The notes below the pieces were generated by a model. It saw only the letters and a program-made list of their open reading frames with translations, was not told the origin of the DNA and made no database searches. Source: Hirundichthys speculiger (taxonomy: Eukaryota > Chordata > Actinopteri > Beloniformes > Exocoetidae). Taken from it: a DNA stretch of 64,000 bases. Of this stretch, positions 1 through 12,800 are shown piece by piece (the stretch's first letter is position 1; every line of letters starts with the position of its first letter). A program made the position numbers and the translations under genes. The stretch covers positions 930,001 to 994,000 of the forward strand of contig JAGFBZ010000942.1 in NCBI GenBank assembly GCA_018398805.1, written 5' to 3'.

Positions 1-1667
1 AAACAAATGCAGTTCTTCAAAAAAATACAAATCATTTGTGAGCATATGCTTGCTTGGCTTTGAAGAGTCGAGGCTTTCATCTCACAGCAGAACAGTCACT
101 CTCTCAGCCTGAGAGCATTAGCAGCACGGAGCAGCACTCTCGTCCTCTGAAGGAAAAAGAAAAAAAAAATACCGCAGTGGGTTGCAGGTACGATTCGAAA
201 GCTGTCAAACACAAGCTGTCATTCTGTAATGCCATCCGGGAGTGCATTAGTAGTTCTGTCAAAGGCTGAGAGAACAGGACTGTCAGAACTTATCAAAACA
301 CATGGCTGGTCATGGATTGCAAACTCAGTTATTTATTTAACTTATTTAAAAAAAAAGGACAAAAAAAAAAATCACACTTCACTGAAATGTCTGATGCATA
401 AACTCACTTAAGTTATTAAAGCTGAATTTTAGGCTACAGAGGCTATAGAAACAAAACAGATAAAATTAAATCACACAATGGATTTCGATTTAAGAAGATG
501 CATTTCTCACTTTTAAGAGCCTTGAATGACATTTATTCCTCGTCCTTTAACTTTATTTCCCTCAAGAGACGATTAATCAGATGTCTAATTCTCAAAAATA
601 AATAAACTCATTAAAGAAAAAAAGGATGGAGTCAGATGCTGCTAATTTCACATTTATATGCAGCATCAAAACATCCAAAAGTATCCCAAGCCAAACAAAT
701 CAATTTGTGCCAAAAAACATCTTTAATTCATCAAGTGTTCAGGAGTTTCTCAAATATTTGTTATACAAAAGTTTTAATTTCAAACTTTCTTGCTCACAAG
801 CAGCTTTTTTGAAATTAGTCACAATCGAACTGTTAACAGTCCAAGGTAGACTAAGGTAGACTCTCCTTTCAGGACTTCATGGCTGGAGTCACTCTAAACA
901 AGAAAAATATAAAAGGATCAAACCATGAAGGAAAAAAAAATGTGAGAATGTTTCAATGAAACTGGCAGGGACAGAAAACTGAACTAAACTGAGCACCCTG
1001 CAGCGCAAGGCTCGACTTTTCAAGCTCTTTCATACTCAAAGAATAACGGTGTGACCTTGTTAAGATGAGTTTGATAATTAGAATTTGCTCTCTCCTGCCC
1101 TTTATTGTGAAAACCCCAGAAGAGACTGACGAGGTCCTCTAAAGTCGGTTTTATTTAAAGCCCCCGAGGTATTACAGGGAACAGACGGAGGATGATCAGA
1201 ACTGATCTCGTTGGCTCCGTGAGCACACTTCCAACCTTGAACACGTTTGAGCGCGAACTCCATTTCAGCAGAATACCATCTTTGGTCTCATTCCTTCTGT
1301 GTGACTTCTTTTATTCACTTTGGCCTTACGTTTTCCTCCACTGGTGTCTATTTCTGTTGTCACGGGAACATTAGACTGTTACATTTGGCAGGATGTGCCA
1401 CACCGGAGCATCATCAGCTGGTTTTAACTTTTCCAGACCACTTCAGAAATGAGATTTGAAGAGCTCCCTCTGAGACTAACAGATGGCTGCACAAATGTAG
1501 CTGTTCTGCTCCTTTAGGCGTCAAGCTGAGGAAGTTCCTAACCTTAATCACTCTAAACACTTAATTAATCAAAGCACAAAAAGGTTTCTCTGCCTGTCTG
1601 TCTTCTTGGAGTCCTCCATTAACTGCTGCCGAAACAGCCACAGAAATCACAGGGAAATAATAATAAA
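1..1667. other. Unrecognised AT-rich non-coding stretch
   Basis: There are only short open frames (77 codons or fewer), with no homology I recognise and no convincing splice or start context. Short A-runs occur. I see no repeat boundary in it. Confidence 0.5.
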
Positions 1668-2090
1668 CTAGAAAAGCACTCAGAGAGCGCAGACCTCGCC
1701 AAGCACAACAGTTCCCCCATATAGCGATTTACAGATTGCAATAAAATCCGCCTTCTGGATCAGATCCGGATTGGCCTTTCAAATTTGATAGAGGTTCCCA
1801 TTGTCAATCCCTGAGCCATATTTCATGAGTTCTGGTCTCATGAAATATGGCACATTTATATGCAGCATAAAATTAACGGAGATATTGAGAAACAAAATTT
1901 TCGTCCCCATTGACCGCAATGTTATCAAAAATTTTAAAGTGATCCAGAATCCAGGGTTTCCTCCGGATCACAGCCAAAATGAAATCAGTTCATTCTTTTC
2001 ACATTTCTGACAACTCCTTTCATCAAAATCCATCTATAACTTTTTGAGTTATCTTGAACACAGACAGACAGACAAACGCCGGCCAAAACT
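1668..2090 (-). mobile_element. Helitron-like non-autonomous element, copy 1
   Basis: On the minus strand the copy ends in GTGCTTTTCTAG followed by host TT. About 10 bases upstream is the short hairpin CGGAG/CTCCG type seen in the family, slightly mutated here. The body shares long collinear blocks with the copies at 5866 and 23259, including ATAGCGATTTACAGATTGC and GTGATCCAGAATCCAGG. The other end is the GACAAACGCCGGCC block. Hairpin plus CTAG terminus plus a fixed T-rich target and no TIR or TSD is the Helitron/Helentron pattern. Short open frames on it are not conserved as protein. The family is clear from the window; the Helitron class is inference. Confidence 0.65.
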
Positions 2091-2845
2091 TGGGACGTGT
2101 TCTGAGAAAAATGAAACTATGAATGAAACTCCAAAGAACTGGTTAAGCAGCGACACATTCAGTTAACATCCACAATAATTAAAGCTGAAATAACAAAGAC
2201 CCAACGTAATAGATGCAAAGTTTAATTTGGACGAGTAGCAACACTTATGAAACTATAGTCTTCAGCAAGATGAGCCCAATGTCTTCTTGTATTCTTCCCA
2301 AGCTCTTCCTGAAAGAAAAGGACGTTGCTTTTGATAACCTGTGATGCCGTCTGATTCAGTGATGTGCGTTGCTGGTATTTTCACGAAGAGAAGATGTCTA
2401 CCTTGAGGATACCTACCCAGGTCATCTGAGAAACTCGGGACTCAGAGAATCATTTTAACAGAGCATCAGCGTTTCAACGGTTGGCTCCACGTGCACGTAC
2501 GAAACGTGAGAAGGTGCTCTTGCTTCACTTTCCCTGACAGCGTCAGAGAGGCTGAGTGAAGAGGTCGTAACCTCTGGAACGCTCTCCAGCTGAGCCGGAG
2601 CTCAGATTTAGGTCGCTTTTTGACAGTAATAAATTAAGCCACGCGATTTTGTCTGAATGTTGGCCCGGCTCTGACTCTGCTGCCGGTGTGTCTGGCGTGT
2701 GCACGTGAGACGGAGAGCAGGACGGCTTCTGTTCAAACTCGTACATGTGTTTGGGGAAGTGACTGTGAGTGAGAGTTACATTACAGCGAGTGATATATGA
2801 GGATGTCGGAGTACAGCAGGGTATCATCCAGCAACGAGGCTCACA

Positions 2846-2885
<40 letters not shown>

Positions 2886-3795
2886 CTCACACACACAGAT
2901 GCTCACAGACAGCCAGATCAGCAGTGAGGGGCCTCTGAATCAGCAGTCGGCTAAAGCCTTAATGGTGGACATTTCTCTCGGGAAACTTCTTTCCATATGT
3001 GACAGAGAGTCTCCTTCCAATCATCATTTTTCACCTTGTTAGTGTGTCTTTGACTCTAACAGTAAGTTACAGATAGTGAGCTGGGGGCCGAGGAAGAGAC
3101 TGGAGGTCAGGCGATAAAGTAAGTAACAACTGAAAAGAGGAAATGGGAGGGTTTTTATTTTTCCACCAGGAAACAAGAGCATAGACCAAAAGGATTAGAG
3201 AGCAGTTCATGGAAAATTCAATGGGGAAGAAACATTTCCTGGATCCTCATTGCACAACGGACAGGAACTTAAAAATGAGAGAGAAATAAAAGGAAATAAT
3301 TCAACAAATGAAGGACTAGGAGAAAAGATACACTGCACGCAAACGTTCTTTGGAACGACTACTGTGTTTGTCGGTGTTGAAATCGGTGGATGAAATCTAT
3401 GTCTAAAATACAACATGCACATTACTGGGCTCCAAAGAGTCGACTTTAAACTGAAGATGCTGGAGGAACGCTGAATCTTGACCTGATGAGCTTAAACTTA
3501 ACTTAAAGAGATCATTAACAAAATAACTTCTTACTGTGGGCGTCAGAAAGCCCAGCTTGTAAACCTTCTAATCGTCCCAACAACTAGAAAAATACTGAAG
3601 AGAAACACACAACAACACATGTTCGAGTCCAACTAAACATCAGCCTGTCACCTTTATAATTATAACCTGAATGGACTCTATAGAGGAGAATAACGGTCTA
3701 ACGCTGAAGTACAATTTGTTAAATTTGAATGCCGGCTAACGAAAATAAAGTAACATGCATCCACACAGAAGATCCTGAATAACTGTTAGCTCTAT
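2091..3795. other. Unrecognised stretch with a CA microsatellite
   Basis: Unique-looking sequence with no exon or repeat family that I recognise, apart from the dinucleotide tract annotated separately. Confidence 0.45.
2841..2896. repeat. (CA)n microsatellite, interrupted
   Basis: About 55 bases of CA dinucleotides with AT, CG and CT interruptions. The histidine/threonine-rich and cysteine/valine-rich open frames that cross it on the two strands are products of this tract and not genes. Confidence 0.97.
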
Positions 3796-4046
3796 GGGCC
3801 CGATCTTCCGCCAGATCTGGTAAAGCCGCTATTTAGTGATAGCAGGTAGCGGGAGAGGCGTTTCCCCCGCAAATAACGCAATCTTCCACCTTCCTAAACC
3901 CGCTATCCCACCTGTGCTACCCGCTATATTATGCATGGGAGTGGTTAGAGCGTTCCACCTGTTAAACCAATCAGCGCGTCAGTAGCGCTACCCACAAACC
4001 ACTATGGAGCGTCTTTTTATCCAGAGTGGTCTTAGGCCCGTGCTTC
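3796..4046 (+). mobile_element. MITE of the GGGCCCGATCTT family, truncated copy A
   Basis: It starts with GGGCCCGATCTTCCGCC, the same end as the complete copy at 61796. It shares with that copy the blocks CGCAATCTTCCACCT, ATGCATGGGAGTGGTTAG, CGTTCCACCTGTT and CCAATCAGCGCGTCAGTAG, up to the TGGAGCGTCTTTTTATCCAGA region, where similarity stops. The right half and right TIR are missing. It matches the copy at 37490 in inverted orientation. The wider superfamily is uncertain, since only the complete copy shows a possible 3-bp target duplication. Confidence 0.8.
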
Positions 4047-5627
4047 TACCAGTTATTTGGCTGTGGTTAAAGCTATTTTTGGTTTAAAGCTGCACTATAG
4101 ATTCTCTGGTTGTGTAAGTGTAAAAGTGTAAAATGCTGTTTTAGTTAATTCAGATGGAATACAGTAAAACTGTTAAAAAGACATTTAGGTTAAGACACAT
4201 GTAATAAGAGTGACTGATTTAAGAAGAATGAAAAAGTGGTTAAACAGTTATTAAAAACACTGAAAAATAATCATAAGAGTTCATGATAATAATTGTTCGT
4301 AAAGTAAAATACATTTTGGTGACTTAGTAAAGCGATCTATGTGGATATAAAATTGTAAGAGTATAGAGACAATAATGTTACTGATTATAGTAGGAATTGT
4401 TTAAGTACTATTGTTTCATTATTTGGTTTTACTGTATGGATGTACAGTGATCCCTTATTTTTCCCAGTTAATAGGGACCGAAAGTGTAACACATACATGT
4501 GAGGAGGTTTCACATGTGCCACGGTAGTCTCGAGGTCACATGCCTATAAAAATAAATGATCGGTTGTGCTTGAAGAAATAGATCTACTGAAAAAAGTTAA
4601 GTTAAGTTTACCTCAAGCACGCCAGCACATCTTAGGAATTTAAAATGCAAAAAAGGGCATTTTAGTTTTATAAGCTTCCACTGTAAGGTAATGAGGCCCA
4701 CAGCACTCTGGTCCTACGAGCTGGCTGACGGTGAGACAGCGTCGTTTATTCAGTGCAGGAGTAAAGCGGCAACTTTAAGGCGTCCGTTTTAAAAATTCCC
4801 CTGTTAAACGCTCTGCGGCGGCAGGTATTTTAGAGGATTTCACCTTGATGAACAGGAGTGCGTCCTGCAAATTGTTTTCGCATTGCTTTCCATCGCAAAG
4901 CTGTGCAGATTAGGAGGTTTGAATATTTACCCTTTAACAAAGCAGTCAGCCTTGAATTTATGGAGAGATTGATTTCTCTCTCACATGTGCCGTGTGCTGT
5001 CAGGAAAAAAAAAAAGAAAAAAAAATGATTTCTTGCTTTGGAAACTGAGCAGGATTGTAAGACACGGAGCGAATAGGTGGGAAAGCTGCAAAACCATGAT
5101 GAAACCTGGGAAGAAAAGTCTTGAGTATAACACTCACATGCTCTTCTTACAGCCTGGCACGTTTTAAGGCCGTAATCCTGCGATAACCTCTCAGAGGAGG
5201 ATCAGATGAAGAAAGGAACATATTAGTTGAACGGGCAGACAGGAAGAGGATACAGGAAATATCTACATACGGCTCTCTGGCTTCTCAGTGAGACCCGAGT
5301 CGGAGGGAGATCGAATGTGGGGGAGAGAAAATCATTTTGATGGATTACCAGTGTTTAATTCCCAAGCACCCTGTTCGTGCTTCACTTTACCTCGCTATAT
5401 TTCCGGGATATTTATGGCCTTGATGCGGAGAAACATAAATAACAACACTTGAAGAGAGACAAGAAGAGCGTGGAGATCGTGTCTGTCTGAATGTGTGGAG
5501 ATTTTGATTAACAATAGCAATATAATCATTTTCATATTTGGTTTGTTACCTTCATTTCAATCAAACGTTGTTTCAGTATCTATTCACCAGATAAAGCGGT
5601 TATTACTTTTACATGTTAGTATACATG
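4047..5627. other. Unrecognised non-coding stretch
   Basis: AT-rich sequence with A-runs near 5010-5025 and no supported exon, RNA or repeat family. Open frames are 60 codons or fewer. Confidence 0.45.
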
Positions 5628-5865
5628 CCGAACAAAAATATAAATGCAACACTTTGGTTTTTGCCCCGTTTTTCATAAGCTTAACTCAGAGAAATTAGAC
5701 TTTTTCTTTGAACACAAAGGGGCTGTTTGTATAAAATATTGTCCATAAATCTGTGCTATTGAACACTTCTCCTTTGCTGAGATAACGAGTGGCCTTTTAC
5801 TACGGCCAGCCAAAGACACACCTGTTACCTGTGCTGTCGTGCTGTCCAGTCAGCATCTTGATGCA
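5628..5865 (+). mobile_element. Tc1/mariner-like terminal fragment
   Basis: The block beginning GAACAAAAATATAAATGCAA and CACTTTGGTTTTTGC, followed by AACACTTCTCCTTTGCTGAG and ATAACGAGTGGCCTTT, resembles the end of a widespread fish Tc1/mariner-type element that starts GAACAAAAATATAAACGCAACAC. The fragment runs directly into the Helitron-like copy at 5866. No transposase reading remains. The assignment is from memory of the consensus. Confidence 0.5.
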
Positions 5866-6256
5866 GGCGTTTATTTGTCTGTCTCTGTTCAAGAAAAGTC
5901 AAACAGTTATGGATGGATTTTGATGAAATTTTCAGGAGTTGTCAGAAATGTGAAAAGAAAGAACTAATTTTATTTTGGGTGTGATCCGGAAGAAATCTTG
6001 GATTCTGGATCACTTTCAAATTTTCAATAACATTACGGTCAATGGGGCCAAATATTTTGTTTCTCAATATCTCCGTTAATTATTGCCCAAAACTCAGGAA
6101 GTTTGACTCAGGGATTGAAAATGGGAACCTTTATCAAATTTCAAAGGCTGATCCGGATCTGATCCAGAAGGCGGATTTTATCGCAATCTGTAAATTGCTA
6201 TATTGGGGGAACTGTTGGGCTTGGCGGAGGTCTGCGCTCTCCGAGTGCTTTTCTAG
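5866..6256 (+). mobile_element. Helitron-like non-autonomous element, copy 2
   Basis: This plus-strand copy ends GGCGGAGGTCTGCGCTCTCC then GAGTGCTTTTCTAG, followed by TT. The hairpin is CGGAG...CTCCG about ten bases before the CTAG terminus. It is the best preserved 3' end in the window. The open frame from about 6042 that runs through it encodes MGPNILFLNISVNYC. The same peptide is seen on the minus strand of copy 3, which reflects shared repeat DNA and not a conserved gene. The 5' block resembles the CGCCGGC region of copies 1 and 3 but is diverged. Confidence 0.7.
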
Positions 6257-8147
6257 TTTGTCTTGTTTTCAGAGGATGGCGGTCCATCTTTGGTGTCAAA
6301 TTTGGTGCAATTTTAATCTTCCACTTAAAAGGAGGGAAATTAGACACCTGGAATTCGTTTGACTTGGTCCAAAGAAGAAAATTGTGATCGTCATTAACGT
6401 ATCAACGTAACGGTTTTCAACTGGGACAGCACTCATTCGTGCACTGCCCTAGTAAGAACACTGTGATATGTCTGGTATACACGGACGAAAGACCTTTCAC
6501 AGTAATTGCACCGTAGGCATCCTGCAGTGGTTTAGAAGAGCCCAGAAGCGACTGTCCACTTTGCTCCTCGAGATGCGAGTCTATTTTATTGCTGGGAAAC
6601 CGCCAGACCGAACCTGTATACACACAGCGTAGAGTCGGCAGGAAGTCAGACACAAGAACGGCATGATGAAAAAACGAAACACCCCAGCGAGCTCCAGTTA
6701 GTCCGTCAACATTACGTTCACCCGGGGAGGCCGAGTATTAGAAGAGATTTGAACCACGTGTTGGGAAAGAGTCACTTTAGAAATAAAAAAAAAAAAAGCA
6801 CATTTTATTTGACACCAGTCATGATTTTTGGATGCATTATTCTAGGAAGAAGAAGACATTGGCGAGACATACATCTTTAAACGAGCGGGCTACCGCGCGG
6901 CTGCCACACGATCTCGAAACCTATGGGTAAACTCGTTATCTCACGAGTCCAGCTGAGCAGGCAGCACGAGAAAGCGCTTCACTTTTAACACGTGAGTGAC
7001 GCAGAGGACAAAACTGAACCACAGCTGCTCCGTGTTCAGCTGGACTTCGGCTACAGTGTGAAATGTAATGATCTTGTACACCAACAGAAATCCTGTGGTG
7101 TGCGTTCAGGAACGGAGTCCATTTAGAGCTTCGCCCCGTGTTGCATCACAATCACCTCCTGACATCAGCTATTTGAAGAAGTGTTTTTCTTTTTGAAACA
7201 TGCTCCAGCATTGTTTGGAAGGTGTTGCTGCAAAACAACTGATGTGTAATGACAGAGGAATGTGAAAAAAGATCATGGAGATTCTCTTCGTCTCTTTGCT
7301 CCTCAAAGCCTCTCATGGACGCTGCTTTTGAACCGTTGTACCAGTGTAATAATTGCTATTGATGCGATGCCACTTGCAATTTCTGGTCATTTTGTTTTGC
7401 TGCCTGGCATGGTTGATGTTTTTCCGCGTGGCTGTTTGACACATGCGCCATCTGTTTGGCTCGTGCAGTCTTCAGCGTGGCAAACCTTCTCGCTGTTACT
7501 GGTCTGCCGCCCGCTGCCCCTGTGGTAAGTAGACTCATAATGGGCTCTGTTGAAACTGGAAAATAACCCCGTTATCTGTAAATGTGCAACATTCCTGCAT
7601 GGAATCATTTGTGTATCCTGTGTCAGACATTTTTTCTGATTTTTAGGTGCCATTTTTAGCCAACAGAAGTCCAATTGGTCCATTGTGTGTTTTAGTACTT
7701 TTCTTGCCAGAGCTTATTTTCTATTAAAAGGGTTTTACCTTTCACTGTTTTAAAGCACAAGGCCTTTTGTGTTGCAAAATTTATATGAAAAGTGCTGTAC
7801 AAATAAAGTATGAGTAACTTATTGATAGTTAAACCCTTCTTTCAAAATCACCCTTCATGGGAAAATATCTTTCAAAGGTCCCTCATTATGGGATTTTCTT
7901 TTTTTTTTTATTTTTATTTTTTTATCTCTACTCATATTCAAGCACCTCAACAGTCATTTTACTTTGATCATGACTCGGTTCTCTGGGTCTGTTAGATCTC
8001 CTGTCCCGTGGTGAGCTGCTGCCCACCCACTCTGCCGTGGCTGGTTACCGTTCGAAACCAGTCAGATGCACACGTTACCACCAGTCACGCGTCCCCCGTG
8101 ACAACTGGAGGATGTTTCTTCTTCTTGAAACGAATCACATCTGTGTC
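6257..8147. other. Unrecognised stretch with a retroposon-like tail
   Basis: No supported exon. Near 7785-7812 the sequence GAAAAGTGCTGTACAAATAAAG resembles the tail shared by many fish SINE/LINE-type repeats, so part of 7.2-7.8 kb may be an old retroposon. Upstream boundaries are not visible. Confidence 0.35.
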
Positions 8148-8415
8148 AAGGTTATTATCGTTAACGAAAACGAACAAAATAACAAAAACTAGAATTGAAA
8201 AAACATTTTTGTTAACTGGAATAAAATAAAAACGATTTTTAAAAAAAAACCATAACTAACTGAAACTGTATTATGTGTTTATAAAACAAACTAAAATTAA
8301 CTAAAAGGATATCAAGAATGTCCTTCGTTTCCGTATTTGTTCAAATCTATTAACTTTGCTCCGCCGTACAACAAAAACCGCAAAAAAAAATAAATAAATA
8401 AAAAAGTGATCAGCA

Positions 8416-8612
8416 GTGACGGCTGCGGCAAAAGTTGGGAGAAAGCGGCACAGTCCTATTTGGGATTTCTTTGACTATGACTGTGTTAATGATAGAAATA
8501 AGTACCTTGTTGTAGAAGCAGGTGATACAATGTGTGGAATACTTCTGAAGGAGAAAAAAACCCACGAATCTGAAAGTCCATTTGAAAAGCTCACACAAGA
8601 AGGCTAACCAAG
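8416..8612 (+). pseudogene. BED zinc-finger remnant of a hAT transposase
   Basis: The frame from 8416 reads RKRHSPIWDFFDYD and then LVVEAGDTMCG, the BED layout with aromatic residues, a cysteine region and a following H...H half. After the A-run at 8554-8560 the reading must slip by one base. The next frame then gives KPTNLKVHLKSSHKKAN, which supplies the typical NLK.HL...H part of the finger. At the expected first zinc-ligand cysteine the codon is TAC (Tyr, in NKYLV), so the finger looks inactive as well as frameshifted. BED domains bind DNA at the N-terminus of many hAT transposases. The remaining transposase is missing, so this is a decayed transposon gene and not a host gene. Confidence 0.7.
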
Positions 8613-8704
8613 ACTAGCTGGATAAGCTAGCCTAAGCTAGCCCCCTGGAAAGAAGGCTAACCAAGACTAGCTGGATAAGCTAGCCTAAGCTAGCCCCCTG
8701 GAAA
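8599..8704. repeat. 53-bp tandem duplication, two copies
   Basis: Two adjacent identical-looking 53-bp units (8599-8651, 8652-8704) begin GAAGGCTAACCAAGACTAGC and contain GATAAGCTAGCCTAAGCTAG. They lie inside the hAT element immediately after the BED remnant. Their near identity suggests a recent duplication compared with the rest of the element. Confidence 0.95.
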
Positions 8705-9002
8705 GAAGCTACAGCTGCAGGCCAGTCAGCGTTGGGAAGGAACAGGAGAAAACAGCAACTATAATGGACTGTTTCCATGGAGACCAGAGAGCTGCTGGTC
8801 AGTAAATATGCAGGAACACCACAAGAGGGAAGACGCATTGATAAATATGTTTATTGAGACCAGAATGTAAACACGACTATGTTAGTCGATAGCCTTCAAA
8901 AAGTTCAGTGCTTCACTCCAACCAAAATTACAACCCTAATTTACAAAATTAGGGAAATAAAAACTAAAACTAATGGAAAATCCAAAACTATTATAACCCT
9001 GG

Positions 9003-11290
9003 TCTGTGCCTGTGCTGATGGATGCATGGGCTGGGTCGATCCGTGCATGTAGTTTAGAAGACCAATCTGTAGGTGTAATTGGTGCTTGTGCAAGCAGGAA
9101 GTCTTTTTTTGGGAAAAAAAAAACAGTCCTAGTAGAACTGCTCTTTCAAAACTTATTGCTAAATCAATCATGCACCTGACAGCTAGACAACCTTAAAAGT
9201 GGATGGATAACAGTTTAAGACAGATCTGAACCTTTAAAAGTCAGGAAAAAGCATAATACGCGACCCCTGCAATAATGATTCGCTACAGTGTTGCTGCATG
9301 AATGTTTGGTTCCAACACACAGCAGTTAGATTCTCTTTCTTGCTCCCTGCAGGGCAGGAAACACCTTTCCGCTGATGTAACCTCACTGCTCATCTTCCCA
9401 AGATCCTCAGGCCACATTTCCTGTCCTCTTCCTCCTCATCTTCTCTCCCTCAGATGGAGCGCTGCATTGATCAGTACTCGTCTTATCAGAGCCACCGCAC
9501 ACACCCCGCTCCTCTGGCGCCAACGCTCACCCTCTGGTGTCCGGCGGTGATTAAATTGTTTTATTTGCGCAACTGACACCATTTGCATGCTTTGTTTTTG
9601 TGTGTTTTCTTAATACGTGTGGTCAGCTGAATTTCCATATAAACGTCTTGAAACTGTGTGACTGTTTTCTGTCGAGATGCATTCAGAATTTAAAGCGTGT
9701 CCCGCACGAGTGCGTGCACGAGTCACACAAGCAACGAGACACAGACATGCTCAGACGGCCTATTTAATCCATGAACCAACACAGTCAGGCATCTGTAATT
9801 TATGAAAATTTATGATGCCAAGTTTCTTGTTTGTTTTTACAGGTTACTTTTGTTCCACCTGCCACTTTCTTTTTGCAGCTTATTTGCTATAAAATGAATC
9901 AAAACTGATTTTTTTTTTTTTTAAGGAAACCGAAAGTGCACAAATGAACAGACTTTTTATCATGATACTCATGTCACTATCACATAGTCCACGGTAAAGA
10001 AGTTGCTATTGTAGACCACTGACCCGCTTTACTTTTAGGATTAATTGTAAATTCCTTTGCTGATATTTCTCAGCATTTTCCCAGCATGCAGTGCGGCGAA
10101 CCCCTTCAGTTCTGGATTTTGGTAATCACAGGGAAAAAGGCTGTAACCTTCCTCTCTGTGTCACTTCAATCATTCGACCGTGAGCACTTACCAGCCGCTA
10201 ATGAACCCTGCGCGTGCCAAATGGCAACGGCTGGGTGAAGGTGCACGGAGCATATTCTCCGAAACTCACTCCCAACACTCCCCTGTGATGGTCCACAACT
10301 GCTCCGATGCTGGCTGAGCTATTCAAATACAATTAAGACAAGTGGGGAAAGGGAGGTCACGGCCAAATGTTGGCAGTCTGTGGTGATTGGGAGCAATAGA
10401 GGGAGAGAGGGAAAAAAAAGATTAAGCTAAAACTACTGTGTATTAACGAGAATCCACCAAACATACAGCTCTAAGTTTGGTTCAGCTCCTTTGTTACACA
10501 TCGACCAAAAATAAACTTAAAGATCTGTAGTGACTCATGTAACATCCCGAACTAAGGTGCAAAATTTAGGTTATAAACTTACAAATTCACAAGCATTCAT
10601 TAGAAATAATATTAGGGTTTACAAAACCCAACAGGATGTGCAGAAAGGAGAAATAATCGCCATTAACTGAACTGTAAATGATCATTAAATCCTCAGGAGA
10701 AGCTACGTAACGTGATAGAAACCAGTCTGTTGACTGTGTCATGCAGAGGAAGGTTCCGGATTTAGAAATATTGAAATAAATAAATAAGTGACTGCAATCA
10801 GCATTAAAACCTCCAAAACAGTGGCAGTGATTCTTAAACTTATTTGGACGGGTGCGGTCGTCTTCGCTGGATGCTGCTGCCTTAGAAATGATCGAGCTAC
10901 TGGATAACTGGAAGCAGGTCACGTGACTGGTAACGGACCTCCCCTGCACTGAGCCATTACAGCGTAGGATACAGCATGAAAAGTTTACTGGTCAGTTGTT
11001 CAAAAGCTCTAATCCAGCATACTAGTTGTCTCATATTAGGTTTAAAAACAACAAATGATGTGATGATTTTGTACCAATTCGGTATCCATGAGGAGAAGAA
11101 CATACTAAAATGGGAGAAAATAATTGAAATGTTTCATAGTAATGATCCTCTAACAAAAGGTGCAAGCCGTTTGCACATTTCTCCTTCCTTCAGTGCATAA
11201 TATGATTCAGATATTCAGGGAGTCTGGAGGAATTTCAGTGCAAGAAGGAGAACTGTGAGCTCTAATCCTACAGACGGCGCTGCATCAAGA
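9003..11290. other. Unrecognised non-coding stretch
   Basis: No exon, RNA or repeat family identified. A T-run lies at about 9909-9922. The 120-codon minus-strand open frame at 10587-10949 has no recognisable domain. Confidence 0.45.
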
Positions 11291-11780
11291 ACTGTGATTT
11301 TGTGAAGAGGACCCAGATGCAGGAGGCCAGGAGTGAAAGGATCTGCAATGTAGATTTGAACCCAAACCGAGACAGAAGGATCCAGGCACAGTTCTTTTAC
11401 TAATATTCAGGCAGGGTCAGAAAACCAGAAAAATCCAAGACAGCAAGCAAACAAGTCTGACAAGGAACAGGCAGGACTCCGGAGTCCAGGTCAGGCAGAT
11501 GGAGTCCAAGAGCAGGTAATCAGGCAGCGTACAAGGCAGACGCTGGATAGCTTGGCAGGAAACAAGATGATCTGGCAGAGAACAGGGGAAAATGGACCGG
11601 TATATATATATTGCAGGTAGAATGGAAGGATAAGCCACAGGTGTGGAGATTGGTGGGGAAAACCAGGTGCAGGTAAGTGGCAGAATGCACAGGCTGAGAG
11701 TGAGGTGTGATCTGAAATGACAGGAGAGTTAGCGATGTGACATGAACAAAAACAAGCTAGGAGCTGGCGTTCCTGACAAG
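11291..11780 (-). mobile_element. Probable solo LTR of a Ty3/Gypsy-type element
   Basis: Read on the minus strand, this begins near TGTCAGGAACGCCAGC, has a C/T-rich body with repeated CCTGC/CTGCC words and a TATATATATA stretch, and ends with a segment like CTGCATCTGGGTCCTCTTCA. That layout resembles the 3' LTR region of fish Gypsy elements with TGTCAGGAACG ends. No gag-pol reading lies next to it, so it would be a solo LTR or a fragment. The outer boundaries and a target duplication could not be fixed. Confidence 0.45.
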
Positions 11781-12416
11781 GAGGGCGTTAGTACACAGCA
11801 AAGTCCCTTATTTAACAGAAGCACTAATCTAAGCAGTTGATCCAGAATCACAAAAAATCCCAAACAGAAGGACGAATCAAACAAACAGATGAACAAGAGG
11901 ATATCAGCATGAGAAACACAGAGGTGTTGACAAAATGTTCCAGCAGGAAAACAATGATTTATTTAAAAAAAAAAAAAAAAAAAAAGCACACAAGACAAGA
12001 CAGGTGGGGGTGATCAGGATGAAACAAACCAATGAAGGAGGTCAGACTGATTTAAATGGGTATTCTACCTGCACAGCAGAGTTCAAAAACAAGAAAGAGC
12101 ACAAATAACCTTGATCAAAACTCAAAGGAGGTGAACACAAGAATCAAAATCAGCCCAACACCATGACATGACATTCATTAGTACCAGACAGGGATTACTT
12201 TGGGAAAACATTTATCGAAAAATAAAACATGGAGTTAGATTCGCATATGCTGATGTTCACCTTCTGCCATCCTCCCATCTGTCATCCTTACAAAATCTTA
12301 ATTAATATAATACTACGTCTCCCTGACTCTCACACAAAGATACATCTACAGGTTAGTCATAGATACAGGAAGAAAAAGAGACAAAACTATATTAATACAA
12401 CATTTAGCTTTTAGAT
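11781..12416. other. Unrecognised stretch with a long A-run
   Basis: Contains a 21-base A-run at 11965-11985 that could be the tail of an old retroposon, but no body was recognised beside it. Otherwise nothing is supported. Confidence 0.4.
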
Positions 12417-12800
12417 TTGGGGTGAATTCCAATTCCTCCCTTAACCCTCAATCTCAACCCTCAATCTCAAAAATGCGCGCTCCCGCTAAGGGCAAGTGGT
12501 GTCCCAATTCTAAGGGACATCAAGTTGAGGGACGAGTTTAAGGGCTGTATCGCCCTCAAAATTGAGATTTTCCGACACCACCCTTGGAAGTAAGGGCTAT
12601 CCAGAAGCTAGCTACAAACGTAAGTATCTTCGTATATCTTAAAGATATAAATGTTACGAAACCATTTTATTGTGTTTGTTTGAGATTTTTTTCATGGATT
12701 AACATCGTTGTCGCGTAACATTTATTTTTTTTACTTTACGATGTTTGCTCCCGGACCGGCGGTCCCGTCGGCTTCACGTTGTACTCGTAGGTGGTCCCGG

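Larger units (their letters stand above)
8148..9002 (+). mobile_element. hAT element with AAGGTTATTAT-type TIRs
   Basis: The ends AAGGTTATTATCG and ATTATAACCCTGG are imperfect inverted repeats. They are bounded by direct repeats TCTGTGTC (8140-8147) and TCTGTGCC (9003-9010), an 8-bp target duplication with one mismatch, as expected for hAT. Subterminal AACTAAAACTA motifs are abundant. The interior holds a broken BED zinc-finger reading and a 53-bp tandem duplication. The same TIR family bounds the element at 40568, which contains a THAP-like fragment instead. It is non-autonomous, because the catalytic part of a transposase is absent. Confidence 0.82.

Noticed and set aside
2543..2896. 117-codon minus-strand frame starting with a Val/Cys repeat
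   Set aside because: The start lies in a (CA)n microsatellite and the rest shows no recognisable domain.
6042..6362. 106-codon frame MGPNILFLNIS... also seen in reverse at 23.3-23.5 kb
   Set aside because: The shared peptide comes from copies of a Helitron-like repeat. The frame ends at different points, and other copies break it.
8599..8704. Possible start of a CRISPR-like or satellite array
   Set aside because: There are only two adjacent units without spacers. It is a simple tandem duplication inside a hAT element.
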